This document shows positions 11,429 to 23,765 of a stretch of 64,000 bases of DNA, piece after piece (within the stretch, counting starts at the first letter, position 1; each line of letters starts with the position of its first letter). This DNA is from Pezicula radicicola (lineage: Eukaryota > Ascomycota > Leotiomycetes > Helotiales > Dermateaceae). Where the stretch lies: assembly GCA_003008705.1 (NCBI GenBank), contig PDUO01000001.1:248001-312000 (forward strand), written 5' to 3'. The translations under genes were made by a program, and so were the position numbers. The notes below the pieces were generated by a model. That model did not search any database and was not told where the DNA came from. It saw nothing but the letters and a program-made list of their open reading frames with translations.

Positions 11429-13036
11429 GACTGTGAAGTGAGTGTTGGAAAAGAAAGCAAGACTATTGGCAAGTAAAAAATGAAAGAGACTGGAGCGCCC
11501 AATGAGAGAGGGTGTTGAGGAGAGAAGATGAGGATGGATCGTTGGATGATGAGTACAACTTGGGACAGGAAGTACCCAGCATATATACAACGGCCAAATC
11601 ATGATGTGAGTATACGAAAAGGAATGATCCAGTTCCGTTTGCGTCCCAATTGGGACTCTATGCAGATCTCCATTATTCCACAGCTGATCGGTATGCGCAT
11701 TGCATTGGAAAGGCTTAGCCACGTCAAACATAGCCGCCTACCATGTCTCTGGCGCCGACTCGCCAATCATCAGACCGTCCTGGAATCATCTGAGTAGATT
11801 GGAAAAGTTGGAGCACGAGGCTGACAGCCGTTAGTAGCGGTGGATAGTGATGCCACGGGAACCGCAAATAGGATAGTGACAAAACTCTGATAGATGATCT
11901 ATGGTGGGGAAGGCTGGGCACCCAGTAAGTATTGGGAATAGGAGTAAGACAGTTACGTACCGACAGACCTTGAGCCTCAGCTGTTATCGAAAAAATTCAA
12001 CCACTCACAGCCCTTGTGTTTGTTTTCTCGTCCCAAGTCTCCACATTATAGCCGCATGTTCATGAGATTACGTTTGAAGGGAGACGAGGTTGTGCCTGCC
12101 AAGTGCTCGTGGGTTCATAGCTTATCTTTCATCCTTAACAAAAATAACCGCGCATCGCCAATTAGCGACCTGTGCTTTTCGCCTGTGTTTCCAATCAACA
12201 CCCATCTCTTGGCAGCTTTCAACATCTCAGATCCATATCCATGAAAAGTCTCCGCAATTCTCGAAAGCCTGACGCGTTATGCCACCTTTCAGCCGGTTGA
12301 GCTAACCTTTTTGCAGCAGTAGGATGAGTAAACTTAGAAGTTTAGTACAGTAGCAGCATACCTTAATTTCGACTTTTGCTGTCAGTCGGGCATTGACTCT
12401 AGAATTCGCCGAAATCATCGTCCTGAAAATCTAGGAAAAAGTAAATAGAAAGGGTGCATCCTCCCGAAGAACATGAGATGAACTCTTGGTGTGGTCCCGA
12501 GATCCTTCGGATTTCCCTTCCGCAAATCCCAGAACCATAGACGGACATGCTCCATATTACCCTTGTTGACAAGATACCGGTACGCGTGCTATCTGAGGAA
12601 ACGGTGGGTATCTTACCCAGGTACATTTAGAGTATGATGAATCTGAGTCAGGGGTGTGGGCGAAGTTCAGATGATGCTAGGGCCAAGTTGTTCGTCAGTG
12701 GCCCCAATATTATTCCAGTGCATAGCACTCAGCCTCAAAGGTCCACGACGGGCACACCGATTGACTGATAGGGCCGGCCCACGTACAACAGCTCACATGG
12801 AGTAATCCTTTTCAAAGAACTTTCTCTACAACGTTATTTCGGGCCCGCGCCGAGTTATCAAGCAACCGGGCATCTGGGTGCTTTTCACAGGATACATAAC
12901 ATCCATCTGCCGCAGGCATTCTGGAACATCACTCTTAAGGTCAAGAATCATCACTACCACCACCATCCTTTTCTACCTTTTCCTACAGCATTAATTTCTG
13001 CTACTTACCATCATTCTTTGATTTCAGTCTTTCATC
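11429..13036. other. Divergent intergenic region between two secreted-protein genes
   Basis: About 1.6 kb containing the promoters of the laccase (leftward) and a small secreted protein (rightward). ORFs at 11528-11921 and 12014-12626 are mutually overlapping and unsupported. Confidence 0.45.
11581..11588 (-). promoter_or_regulatory. Candidate TATA box of the laccase gene
   Basis: A TATATAT run lies about 155 nt upstream of the laccase start codon, in a plausible core-promoter position. Based on position and sequence only. Confidence 0.4.
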
Positions 13037-13678
13037 ATGCTTTTCGCTGCCAACACCATCCTCCCACTTTTGGCCCTCGCTGGTCTTTGCTCAGGCAAGT
13101 CCATGGCCTGGAACAAGCGCAAGAATTACAGCAAGCGCGATACTTCCTCAGTATCCATCTACGCATACGGTGGTTCAACGAATGGAGCTCCTGTCTTCTA
13201 TGACAATGGTAGGTTTTCGTTTATATTCGGTACAAGTTTTCTTACTTACTTTGATCCAGGGCTCGCATACATTGGTTTTAATAGTCCCGACTCCACGTCA
13301 ACCAATGTTACCTTCTCTGTGGACTCCGACGATAACACTGTTCCATGGACAATCACAGCCAACACAACAGACTCAAATTCCACGGCTGTTTTCAGCGGGA
13401 ACCCTATCTTTTACATCATCCCCACGAGCAACTCGTTTGAGCAAGCTGGATTCGCCGCAAACTCATCCGCTGCACCAACCGGCGCCGCAACATCTGGATT
13501 CTCTTGGTTCGGAACTTCAGTCGCTTATGCTGCAAGCGATTCTGATTACGAAATGATGTTCTGGGCTGTTTCTACTGATACCGATGGACTTTGGAAGTTG
13601 TACTGGAATTCCAATGGTACTGATCAGACGAATGCTACTCCAATCACATTGAAGAGCACTCCCCCAACGACCACATAA
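13037..13678 (+). CDS. Small secreted protein with Kex2-type site, unknown function
   Basis: Exons 13037-13208 and 13260-13678 flank a 51-nt intron (GTAGGT...CCAG). The intron length is a multiple of three, so the unspliced frame also stays open. Splicing joins FYDNG to LAYIGF, which reads more like an ordinary protein than the retained Phe-rich insert. The mature product is about 196 residues: a signal peptide (MLFAANTILPLLALAGLCSG), a KR site at 33-34, then a Ser/Thr/Asn-rich, likely beta-rich domain with several N-glycosylation sequons (NVT, NTT, NSS) and no cysteines in the mature part. I do not recognise the family. The secretion signal makes an extracellular or wall location likely. The retained-intron form cannot be excluded. 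Confidence 0.72.
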   Translation: MLFAANTILPLLALAGLCSGKSMAWNKRKNYSKRDTSSVSIYAYGGSTNGAPVFYDNGRFSFIFGTSFLTYFDPGLAYIGFNSPDSTSTNVTFSVDSDDNTVPWTITANTTDSNSTAVFSGNPIFYIIPTSNSFEQAGFAANSSAAPTGAATSGFSWFGTSVAYAASDSDYEMMFWAVSTDTDGLWKLYWNSNGTDQTNATPITLKSTPPTTT

Positions 13679-14260
13679 GCGGCAATATGGCTATTGGTAG
13701 ATATGGATAAACGGGATGGGAAAAGTACGGGGTTGGGGGGTTGGGGAAGGTGTATTGCCTTGAATTCTGATTGGGTTTTCTTTCTTTCTTTTTATTTTCT
13801 TTTCCTTTTTGTATGCATGTCAGTGGTGTCACTATTTCTTAGGAGGGGTGTTGGGATAGAGGATTAGAGGATTGGGGACTAGGAGCTTGCGACTTGAAAT
13901 ACCCGTGGTCTCGTATACACACGCTACGAAAATACTTATCTCAATTTCAAAGCCAGAATTTCCCGGTTGACAATCCATGTGTGATATTTAGCAGATCTTC
14001 CACACGTGACCTTGATGAATTCATAGGTTGCCGGTACATCCCCAAAGCTACTGAGGTGTAGGGTAGAAGAGACGCGTAGTAACCAGCGATAAGGCCTAGA
14101 GTTCAATATTTTAGCGACTCCACAGTGCTCTGGTCCTCCAGCTTCTCAAGTCTTGGCAAGCTGGGGAATTGACTCTAGTGACGCGCAAACATGCATGATG
14201 GACACGACTCTAGTCCTCAGCTGATCTATTCTCGCTATGTGACATCATCATTAAATAAAC
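13679..14260. other. Intergenic spacer
   Basis: 3' flank of the secreted-protein gene followed by AT-rich spacer. No gene or repeat recognised. Confidence 0.4.
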
Positions 14261-15560
14261 AAGGAAGATCTGTAACAAACGAGGGCGTTGCTCGTATTGA
14301 GAATGTTGACGACAAGAAAGAGTTGTTCCGTCGATTTGACCAATTAATTATTAACTAAACGACAACACCTCTAAAACTAATACTTCTTATATTAGATTAA
14401 AGCTTATAGTCTGTTTAGTATTTTGGCATTTTGCTTTTTAATAATAGACTCTCTCCTTATATAGATATAAAAGAGGCTATGCTTTAAACTTTCATGGAAA
14501 CTATTGAAAGTAATTAAATAGACTTAAAGAACAGATACTAAGGATAAATTTAATATATTACTCTATGCTATTTGTATTGAAGTATAAAGAGTTATACTTA
14601 GTAGCATACTTCGCATTAACTAATACCTCTCTATCGCTTAGGGAACACAAGCATATTTCGTATATAAAAATTAGTAAAACTAGCTAGTCGCATAATCGTC
14701 CGCTTAGTCAACTCGTTGGAACAGTGACTTTCGTTAAGGAGGCAGCCATACGCTTCGTATAATCTTTATTTACAGGGATTATCAAGGCCTCTAAGGCCAA
14801 TTTCCTAGGGAGACTTCCAGCTACGCCAGCTCTGCTAGGAATTGTAAACCCGAGCCCGGAAGCTCGGAAGCCCGGAAGCCCGGAGACGAAGTATGGGCCT
14901 GAGAGCGCGGCTATAATAGCCTAGGAATAAAACTAGTATAGCTGAACAAAAAACTGAACCCCCCCTATAGCTCTTATTTAAGTATAGCCTTCTATTTAAA
15001 TAATAATGCTTCTCTGTTCTAGATGATAGTATAAGATACATCCCGTTAGATGTGACTTTGTACAGGGATTCGGCACCCCTGAGAGTTTTACCATTGAAAA
15101 TGTATAGATTTTGTCGCGCACGTCCTAGTGGTCTGTGCAGATCACAACTAACGAACTAGGGGATAGTACTACTAATTCTCAAAAAGTATAAATTTTAAGT
15201 ACTTAATAAAGTAAAATAATTAGCTTTTTAGTTAAAAAGAACTTAAGTTCCCTATTGTTTTTTTTAGGTATAAAGTACTATAACTTTAAGGGAAAAGTTT
15301 AAATTAAAAATATCTATAGAATTCTAATAAGAAAGTAATAAATAAGTAACTAAGAAGAGTTAAGATAGTTTAGCTAGTCCTGCTAGGAAAGGCTCCCTGG
15401 GAGTGTGGCCTCAAAGGCCATGGACAAACTCTAGTATCCTAGGGCCTCTAAGGCCCCTTGTACAAATTTCATAGGTGTAAGGAGCTGTTCCACGCTGTAT
15501 CACATGACTAACAAAGACCACCTAGAGACTAGTGATATTGTCAAAAGTCGGAGGCTTTTT
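14260..15560. repeat. AT-rich island, probable eroded mobile-element DNA
   Basis: A strongly AT-rich stretch with many TATA, TTAA and TAAT runs and no open frame longer than about 70 codons. It is broken by a short GC-rich segment (14850-14890) made of repeated GGAAGCCC-like units. The motif GGCCTCTAAGGCC occurs at about 14787 and again at about 15444. Such composition in a filamentous ascomycete commonly marks old repeats degraded by C-to-T mutation. I could not recognise an element class or its ends. Confidence 0.4.
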
Positions 15561-15741
15561 TAGCCCTACAATGTCTTCATTTGCAACTGGACGTGAGCTA
15601 GAAAATGCTAGATAGTTACTGCAAGCTAGCAATATCTTCCTAAGTAAAAAGAAAACGGGTTTGTTTGGCACATTTAAATCCTCGGCTAAGAATGGACTTG
15701 TTTAGCGACCTTGTTTAGCGAGCTCTTTGCAAGCTGCCTTG

Positions 15742-16072
15742 CCATGGAAGTTGAAGTTAAAACACCAAAATACTTTGTGTAACTCACTTGATTTGTATAC
15801 CTATCTTTATTTGAGTGACTCTTTGTTGTAGCGTCTCTATAGGTTCCTTAAATTTTGCTTGTTTAGTGTCCCAACTTCAATTTCCTCACCGGCACTGCTT
15901 ATCAGAGCACTTCCAAGTTCCAGGAGCAGAGTTATAACACAAGCCAGGAATGCCGGGAGAAAGAGCGCTCTGTTATGCAGAGAACAAGAATTCCAAGATG
16001 GACCTTCTTTGTAGTAGATGGGCACAGTCATATGATTGTTTCTAGGCAGACTTCAGTATTCAACACTCTGAA
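15742..16072. repeat. Diverged direct repeat, left copy
   Basis: Two blocks (15742-15773 and 16020-16072) resemble blocks at 17564-17595 and 17673-17729 on the other side of the 352-residue gene, in the same orientation and order. The first block matches at about 26 of 32 positions, most differences being transitions. Confidence 0.5.
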
Positions 16073-16234
16073 GATCTATATGAACAGTGTCCAAATCCAC
16101 GCTGTAGCATCTTGACGATGACCGAAAGCTCAACTTTGTATGCCTTCCAATTCATTTCTGCAGTTCCTCCCCTGCTGCTACAGCACTGCATACTCTGTGC
16201 ATAATAAGCACCCAATTCCAATCCAATAACCTGT

Positions 16235-17293
16235 CTAGTGGTCGGGGCTGTTGCTCTCGCATACATTGATAATAGCAGAGTATTGACTGGCTGTCTCCAT
16301 AATAGTATTCATCGCACCAAGAAGCTTAGTAGGGGGATCGATTGGTAACTTTTGCGAGGTGATGGCGAGACGTGAAGATGATTGCTGGTATGGATAATCG
16401 AATTTCCGGAGGAATTGAGACGTGACCTCTGCCGTATAAAGAGTTAAAGATTTCCGGTCCTCAGATGATGTAAATAGGTAAACGCTTCTCGATGCTGCAT
16501 CCATCCACTTTGATGCCATTAGATGTTGCAGATTCTGGGCCATGGCAATTATTACAGCCACAAAGTATGGATCTATCGTAGATGGATCGTTCTTGTCTCC
16601 CCAAATCATATTACAACCCCACTTCTCCCTGATCATAGCTCTTCGGGGATAGCATCGTTCGTTATCCATCATGTATGCCTCATCAATAAACGCGCACACT
16701 GGTATTAAATCGAGCATAAACAAAGGGCCGTAAACTTTAGCTACAGTCTGTTGATTGAAGAAGAAAGACAGTCCAGAGAAACTCCACACTGGCTCCTCCA
16801 CGAGCTCCACCTGGAGGGAAAGAAAATAAGAAAACATGCGGCGAATCATCTTGTCCCAGTCATCGATATCTTCATTAATAACTGCACTGGCTTGGCAGTG
16901 GAGTTCAACTGCAGTCCCATATGCTTGGTGTTCGCAGAAATTGGCAAGCTCGATGCTTGGAAAAGCAGCGCCAGAGCCATGGGCAGCATTGCATGTGCAA
17001 TCTAGAAATCGGAGGATCTCAGGGGTCCAGAGCTCGGGATGGAGGTACAGTCGTTTCGAAGGATTGGTAACTATCAGATGGCGGAGCGATTCAGGTTCTG
17101 CTTCTCGGATAGTGATTGGAGACTGGAGGGCCTTAGCTATGGCTATCGCAGATTCCGGACTGGAGCTAGGCATCGCGCTATGGGTAGCAGAGGTAGATGA
17201 GAAGGAAGGGCTGACTTGATTCTGGCTTTCGGAATCGCTTTGGAGATCTTGGACTTTGGGGATCGACTTGAGGTTGTCGCGCGTTGGAGACAA
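16235..17293 (-). CDS. Uncharacterised fungal protein, 352 residues
   Basis: A single-exon ORF from the ATG at 17293 to the stop at 16235. The N-terminal 65 residues are Ser-rich and probably disordered. The remainder is a mixed, well-ordered-looking domain with Trp and Cys residues (LWTPEILRFLDCTCNAAHG, WDKMIRRMFSYFLSLQ, FIDEAYMMDNERCYP, KWGCNMIWGDK). There is no signal peptide or TM segment. I do not recognise the family; it resembles the many short ascomycete proteins without assigned domains. A TATATAATC sequence lies about 200 nt upstream. The gene is flanked on both sides by a diverged direct repeat, so it may lie in a duplicated segment. Confidence 0.62.
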   Translation of the reverse strand: MSPTRDNLKSIPKVQDLQSDSESQNQVSPSFSSTSATHSAMPSSSPESAIAIAKALQSPITIREAEPESLRHLIVTNPSKRLYLHPELWTPEILRFLDCTCNAAHGSGAAFPSIELANFCEHQAYGTAVELHCQASAVINEDIDDWDKMIRRMFSYFLSLQVELVEEPVWSFSGLSFFFNQQTVAKVYGPLFMLDLIPVCAFIDEAYMMDNERCYPRRAMIREKWGCNMIWGDKNDPSTIDPYFVAVIIAMAQNLQHLMASKWMDAASRSVYLFTSSEDRKSLTLYTAEVTSQFLRKFDYPYQQSSSRLAITSQKLPIDPPTKLLGAMNTIMETASQYSAIINVCESNSPDH

Positions 17294-17563
17294 GAATGAT
17301 GAGAATGGTCCTTCTTTTATAGTCAGAATGTGGGAGAGTTCTGATCACTAGCGCGATTAACATCTGATCGTTTGGTGAATGTGCTTGGTCTTTAATACTT
17401 TTAGCACCCAGCTTTAAGGCTTAATGAATGGATTGAATGGATTGAGAAACCTTTGAGCCTTTGTACGGTCTTCTCACTCGCCAATACCTTGTCAAAGATT
17501 ATATAGCCACACCAGAAAACAGCTAAGATGCTCAATTGTGATCGACCTCACTGAAGAGCCTCA

Positions 17564-17729
17564 CTATGGAGATTGAAGTTAGGACCCCAAAGTACCAAAT
17601 ACCTTCAATAGCTCACTTTATCTGAGTGAGCATACAGAACAATGGTTTCAAAATTTGCCTATCGCAATAATTGGGGGACAGTTATATGATTATTGGCAGA
17701 TACACTTTACTATTTAACACTCTGTATAC
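17564..17729. repeat. Diverged direct repeat, right copy
   Basis: Partner of the copy at 15742-16072, lying upstream of the 352-residue gene. The distance between its two blocks is shorter here (78 versus about 247 nt), so one copy has gained or lost sequence. Confidence 0.5.
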
Positions 17730-19357
17730 TTTCCTGTGTACTCAGTCCAGCACAATTTAATCAAATTCAGGTTATTCCAAAATATGACTTGTGTGCAGTA
17801 CGTTTCTATGAAGCCAAGAGCTGGTACGAATTGTAATCCACAGAGTTTTCTATAACCTATAAGACAATATAGAAGTTATCTGAAAACGCTCTAGGCCTTT
17901 TATTGAGAACCTTTCCTAGCGTACTTCTGTGAATGTCATTGCTGCCACACGTAGTGTTGAATGGCAAGGTTATTGGAAGCAATATGTGCGCAATGTAGAG
18001 TTGTATTCTGTGTGGAACTAGTGTGTGGGAATACACATAGTTTGTTAAAGAGACTGGAAGCTATTTATACAAGAAGTGGGCTGGCTTGACAATTAGTGTG
18101 TACAGTACAAGGGAGATTCCTTGAAATACCTTACAGAGCAGAAGAATATTAGCTACAATAGTTAATACGCATTTCTAAGAGAATATCCATTAATAGTAAC
18201 GTCGTCGAGTATACAAAGCATTTTGATTTGAATGTAAAAGCTTTTCAAAGCTTTTTTAACAAGACAACTCGAGAATTTTCTACTAAACCTAGAGAACAAT
18301 CATTATATATATGCAACCGGTTAGAAATACTACTAATTATATTACAAATACTCAAGTAGTAGTTAGAATCCTCTTAAGCAATGGTTTTCTTCTCAATGGG
18401 ACTTAAAACAAATTGAGAAGTTCGTGAAAAGCATCCAGCAGGAAATCTCGTCGCTTAATTTTACAGGGCTGACATTAGCCTAATTATACTAGCTTGATGA
18501 ACATAACTAATCACAAGCTCAATGTTTCACCTCAAATTTTAAAATGACTGGTCCTTTTCAGCTAAGTGTTACAAAGATATTAAGCACAAATAAGAGCTTT
18601 CAATTCGGCTCATGTGGTAGTTGCGATGCCGGAATTGCGAAAGCACAGAGAATTATTGTCACACTGCAGGGTTTTATTTCTTCGGCCCGAACGAGGTGTC
18701 TTTTAAACCCTGAAATATTTTTCCCGAAGAAGGATATAATGTAGACTAGGCGATTATGAGGTGGCTTGTGACCTTCCTAAAGTGTGGGGTCCCCACATTG
18801 ACTCTAGACGCAGGTTTTTGGGTTGTTCAAATAAACTTACTTTTTTGGCCATGTGGACTTCACTCGCAAATCAAACTCTTTTGTGCTATCTTTCGGACCT
18901 TTCAGTGCAAGGCTTCTTGCTACTCTCTCTAGAACTGGGTAGTCTTAACGAATGTAGTGCGGAGCGGTCTCTACTGTAATGAAAAAAAGCTCTGCCGTAA
19001 CCACCAATAATAGTCACAAGATGGGAACATATGTGGTAAAATGCCACGAGTATTCTGAAGTTCTCATGAATGCATAGGCCGTCTCATGAGTTATCTTCTG
19101 AAAAGCTTGTGAAAACACATGAAAGCAACACTAGCTATGTCTAGATAGATAGAAAATGTTACACTAAGAGGTGCTCACTAGGCTTGCAATTAGGACCGAT
19201 ATGTAACTTTCCACAACATATAGCAAATCCCCTCTAAACCTCATGACCTCCCTACAGTGTCGAAAAGGTCGAGTATAAGTTCTCTACTCTGCTCCATTGC
19301 TAGAGTATTTCCAAAAATTTAATCAGGGGATCTTTTTGTACCAAAAAAAGTAGAAAC
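17730..19357. other. AT-rich intergenic region
   Basis: About 1.6 kb without a supportable gene. ORFs at 18544-18744 and 18761-18979 have no domain or splice support. The sequence is AT-rich with short inverted AAGCTTTT motifs near 18240. Confidence 0.4.
19274..19279 (+). promoter_or_regulatory. Candidate TATA box of the GH128 gene
   Basis: TATAAG about 80 nt upstream of the start codon at 19358. Position and sequence only. Confidence 0.35.
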
Positions 19358-20233
19358 ATGTTTCCACTTTCTGTCATCATCGTCTCTGGATTCCTTGGTA
19401 CAGCATTTGCTCAAGGGAAGCGTGGTCTCGCTTATAACAACGCAACCTTAGCGAACCTCTTCGTGGGTTATGACCAGATAACCTGGGGCTATAACTGGGG
19501 ATATCCAGCAAGCGGTCTTGACTCCTCGTTAGAGTTTGTACCAATGCTTTGGGGTTTACCCTCGGGCTCAGGTGTGTGAATAACCGACTTGAAAAGTTTG
19601 TAGCGATTAACTCTGACTTTGTGAATTGCTAGACCCAGGTTGGACTGCAGCCGTAGAAACAGCCGGTACGAAAAATATTCTCGGATTCAATGAACCAGAT
19701 TTAGGATGGCAAGCAAACGTTGGTTCGTATCACAATATGAGAATTCTAAAAAAAAGAAGAGAATATTCTGCTAAGTTGAACTAGACCCTGAAGATGCAGC
19801 TACAGGCTATCTAGAATATATGCAACCATTCGCTGGAACCGTCAAGGTTGGCATGCCAGGAATATCCAACTTTCCCGCTCCATCGGGAATAGCCTGGGAC
19901 AACTCATTCATGAGATATTGTAGCACTTGTGAGATGGACTTTGCTCCAATACACTGGTACGACGATACAAATGCCACAGCATTCGAAGAATATGTTACTA
20001 CTGCTTACATTGCAATAAATCGACCGTTGTGGATTACTGAGTTTCAACTTACTGGTACTGAGGAGGAACAAGTTGCGTTTTTGCAGGAGGTGATTCCGTG
20101 GTTGGACGCGCAGAGTTGGGTGGCAAGGTATGCTTATTTTGGGGTTTTTGAGAGTAGTAGTTCTGGGAGTTATTTGGTAAATGATGATGGTACTGGACTT
20201 TCGGATATTGGCGAGGCATATGTGAGTTCATGA
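19358..20233 (+). CDS. Secreted GH128-type glucanase / Asl1-like cell wall protein
   Basis: Three exons: 19358-19571, 19633-19722 and 19785-20233, giving 250 residues. Introns of 61 and 62 nt (GTGTGT...CTAG, GTTCGT...CTAG) are in phase 1. The signal peptide (MFPLSVIIVSGFLGTAFA) is followed directly by KRGLAYNNA, the start of the Glyco_hydro_cc (GH128/Asl1) TIM-barrel fold. Landmarks are the strand ITWGYNWG, FVPMLWG, LGFNEPD with the probable acid/base Glu near 91, FAPIHWYDD, and PLWITEFQL with the probable nucleophile Glu near 186. The family cleaves beta-1,3-glucan. Length fits a catalytic domain without the Ser/Thr stalk or GPI anchor some homologues carry. The second donor (GTTCGT) is chosen because it alone gives the in-frame join to DPEDAATGY. 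Confidence 0.88.
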
Positions 20234-22148
20234 GATGAATGATAGATCAATAAAGCATTGCAGTAAGAGTTATTGTTTTTGTAATAATTAGTTTATAAAA
20301 TTGTGTAAATCGTTGACTTGCATCGAGGAGACAAGGATCAAATCTTTATTGTGTAACTTTTAAAAGAGATGGCCTATGGTAGTTTAACCCAAGTAATTCA
20401 CTACTCTTCTACACACATGCTTACATTTCTAATTTCACGATATGATAAGCAACAATATGGGGATGGTACCTTGTGGCAGGGAAGCTCTCTCTTCCTCCTC
20501 GCTTAAATATGGGAGGATAGTCACCTCTCCGCTTTACCAAGTTTAACAGAAGGGACCAGCAAGTCCATGGCTAGCATAGTCGAACCAGAAATTCGTTAGG
20601 CAGGAGTTGTTCCGTAAGGTATATTCGAACCATAAAAACCTATGCTTGTCTATATCGCATTCGTAATGTATAATTTGATCAGAAAATTTACCTTCCCAAA
20701 AAAAGAAAACAGATAGCAAAATCTCCCGAAGGTAGCTTGACTAAGAGCCGAGGGTGACATTGCTTGACTATGCATGCTATATCTAGAAAAAATCAGCATC
20801 TTAAAGCTTGAGCCTAATACAAATGTACACTTTTAAATTAGCGAGTGGATAGCTGAAGTCAAACTGAGAGATGGTAAAGAATAATACGTCCAGATAATCG
20901 TAAAGACTAAAGTGGTTGTTGAATTTACCTTCGTGCTTAGAAACTTCTACGGAGAGAAAAGATGAAGGTATGACCACCGGGCTTAGAAAAATAAAATACG
21001 AAGTACTCCATCGCTAAGCTGAGTTAATAAATTCATTGTTATTACAAATCAACCGATCGAACAAGTTACATCCTCAAGTATCAACTTCTACCATCCAGCT
21101 TCCTAGGTTCTTGAGTATTGCCAATGGTTTCTCAAAAGCTCTTGTGGAAAGTTACGTCACAGCCCCCGTATTTTTCTCGCCTCAATATCTGAATCCTCAC
21201 TTCTTATCACTCTTTCACTTCGGCGTCTGAACCATGGGCTAATCGTTGGTGCCTTACATTCCAGGATCAACAGCAAACTCTTGGTAGCTGACAACGAAAA
21301 TGCTACTCATTTGGTAGATTTCATGGTGCGATTTTCGCAAACGGCATAATTTTTTTTATTTTTTTTAAATTTGTACGTAATTTTATTGCAAATCATATTT
21401 GTATTCTTGAAGGGTCCTCTTGCGGTCTTCTCCAGCCAACTCCTCCTTGTCATAAATATCAACGGCTCATAAAAAGGTTCTCAGAAAACTGAACCTCGGC
21501 CCTCTTTTCTCCTAATGAAACCTAAAATTAGATGTTTTTATGTATAACTAAATCTCCAATTTATATCACGCAATTGTACGTAAATCCAGTCACATGCCAA
21601 AGCTTAGGTCCATCGTTGACATAACTGTTACGAGAAGCGAGGAGATAAGCAGAACTTCTGCATAAATCTTACCTTATCTCTTGTGCCAACAACGTCGACT
21701 AGGAAATTCTCTTCTCCGCCCTAAGTCGTCTTACTCATCGCCGCATTAAAGCGACGCTTCTTTTCGTGTCCAACCATCATCCATGGCTTTTGAATTTGCC
21801 TCCATTGACGAATCAACCATTCAGCTATGGTCTTCTTTGGCGGTCAAGCCAGTCATTATCCATCGCCAATGGATAGCACCTACGAGTCCTTTGCGGACTC
21901 GTGATAGAGTAGTAATTGATTGCTACACATGCCTTTACGTCTAAGTTACCAAATCCTCTGTCATACGGCTGCTAGGTAGTACCTCAGAGAAACCAATGCC
22001 TGCTGGCACGCCATGTGCAGGTCAATTGATAGAGATGCAGAGTTTCTCTACCATTTTTCATCTCATCCCTTGCGTCTCCCTTTACTATAATGTGTAGTTA
22101 GTAGCAGTCAATTGATCTGTGCAGAAGTTGGACCTCGTACTCAATATC
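20234..22148. other. Intergenic region
   Basis: About 1.9 kb upstream of the MATE gene. No supported coding sequence; the ORF at 21036-21230 lacks protein-like features. A run of A/T tracts lies near 21340-21370. Confidence 0.4.
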
Positions 22149-23765
22149 ATGGACGACTCAACCGATCCCAAGCCAGCATCGTGGCTTCCTACATTTCTTC
22201 GACGTGGAGACGGAAAGACGCCGACATCTACCCCTCCAAACGAACGAACCTCCCTCCTACCCAATTCCTCAGATTCAGAAGACGGCGAAACCTACGAGTT
22301 ATCCGACGATGACATCTCTCCAGCTAGGAAATGGCTCGCAGAACTCGTTATACTGTTCAAGGCATCCGTTCCAGTGATCCTGGCCTACACACTACAGAAT
22401 TCCCTGCAGACATTCTCCGTCCTTATTGTTGGTAGAGTCTCTCCAGAGGCGCTGGCTACTGCTGCATTCAGCTATATGTTTGCTATGTCTACCGCATGGC
22501 TCATTGCTTTGGGAGGAAGTACTGCATTGGACACACTGGCCTCATCTTCTTTTACCGGAAGCAAGAATCCCCACGACCTAGGAGTCCTACTACAGAGAGG
22601 GTTCATTGTCTTGACAGCCTTCTATATACCGGTTGCTATATTATGGGCTTGTTCTGCGCCTGTCTTCAGACTCTTGGGCCAAGAAGAATATATATGCGTG
22701 GATAGCGCCAAATTCTTGACCGCGCTCATCCCCGGTGGCCTTGGATACATATATTTTGAAGCAATGAAGAAGTATCTTCAAGCGCAAGGTTTGTTTTACC
22801 CCTCCTAGTTCAACTCATATGCTTATGTCCAAACAGAAATAATGAGCCCTGGAACCTACGTCCTTCTCATTACTTCGCCCCTTAACATAGGTCTCAATTA
22901 TCTCTTCGTCTACACATTTAATATTGGCCTTTTGGGAGCACCGCTTGCAACCGGCATTTCGTACTGGGTATCATTCCTTCTCCTCGTGCTATATGCTCGC
23001 TTTGTAGCCGGCTCCCGCTGCTGGGGAGGGTGGACAAAAGCCTGTTGCCAAAACATTGGTACCTTTGCACGTCTCGCAATCCTAGGCGTTATCCACGTCG
23101 GAACCGAATGGTGGGCATTTGAGATTGTCGCTTTAGCCGCCGGTCGCCTTGGAACGATTCCCCTTGCAGCGCAATCTGTAATCATGACCACAGATCAAGT
23201 AATGAACACCATTCCCTTCGGCATCGGCGTCGCAGCCTCAGCACGGGTAGGCAATCTTCTCGGTGCGCGAAACGCTAAAGGAGCAGCTCGAGCAGCCAAC
23301 GTTGCTGCTTGGCTCAGCATGATCATGGGGACAATTGTTCTCGCAGTTCTTATGGGCGTGAAGGATTTCTACGCCAAAATTTTCAATGACGATATGGACG
23401 TCGTCCGGCTCACTGCCGAAGTAATGCCCTATGTTGCACTCTTCCAGATCGCTGATGGACTCAATGGTAGTTGTGGAGGTAGTTTGAGGGGTATGGGACG
23501 CCAGCATATAGGTGCTGCCGTCAACATTGTTAGCTACTATATGGGTGCTTTGCCCTTGGGCATCTGGTTGGCGTTCCACGGGTGGGGTCTTGCTGGCCTC
23601 TGGGTCGGTCAGTGTATTGCGCTGTACCTTGTTGGTGCACTGGAGTGGGTTATCGTGGCGTGGAGTAATTGGGATCACCAAGTTGAGATGGCATTTAAGA
23701 GGATGGATAGTGGTGACCGAGCGGAGATCGGAGAGGCAGGCCCATCATTTTTGCCAGAAGAATAA
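22149..23765 (+). CDS. MATE family efflux transporter
   Basis: Two exons, 22149-22788 and 22837-23765 (48-nt intron, GTTTGT...ACAG), give 522 residues starting MDDSTDPKP. An acidic, Ser-rich cytosolic N-terminus of about 70 residues is followed by about twelve membrane segments in two pseudo-repeats. Signatures include PVILAYTLQNSLQTFSVL (start of repeat 1), the LALGGSTALDTLASSSFTG-like motif region where most MATE proteins have ALxTLxxQAxG, and IPFGIGVAASARVGNLLGA in repeat 2, a strong MATE motif. These proteins export organic cations or metabolites using a proton or sodium gradient at the plasma membrane or vacuole. The gene lies next to a P450 and a BBE-like oxidase, so a role in exporting a metabolite is possible but unproven. 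The start is the first ATG in the open frame. Confidence 0.93.

Noticed and set aside
22112..22148. Upstream non-ATG start for the MATE gene
   Set aside because: The extension begins with TTG or GTG; the first ATG (22149) is the sensible eukaryotic start.
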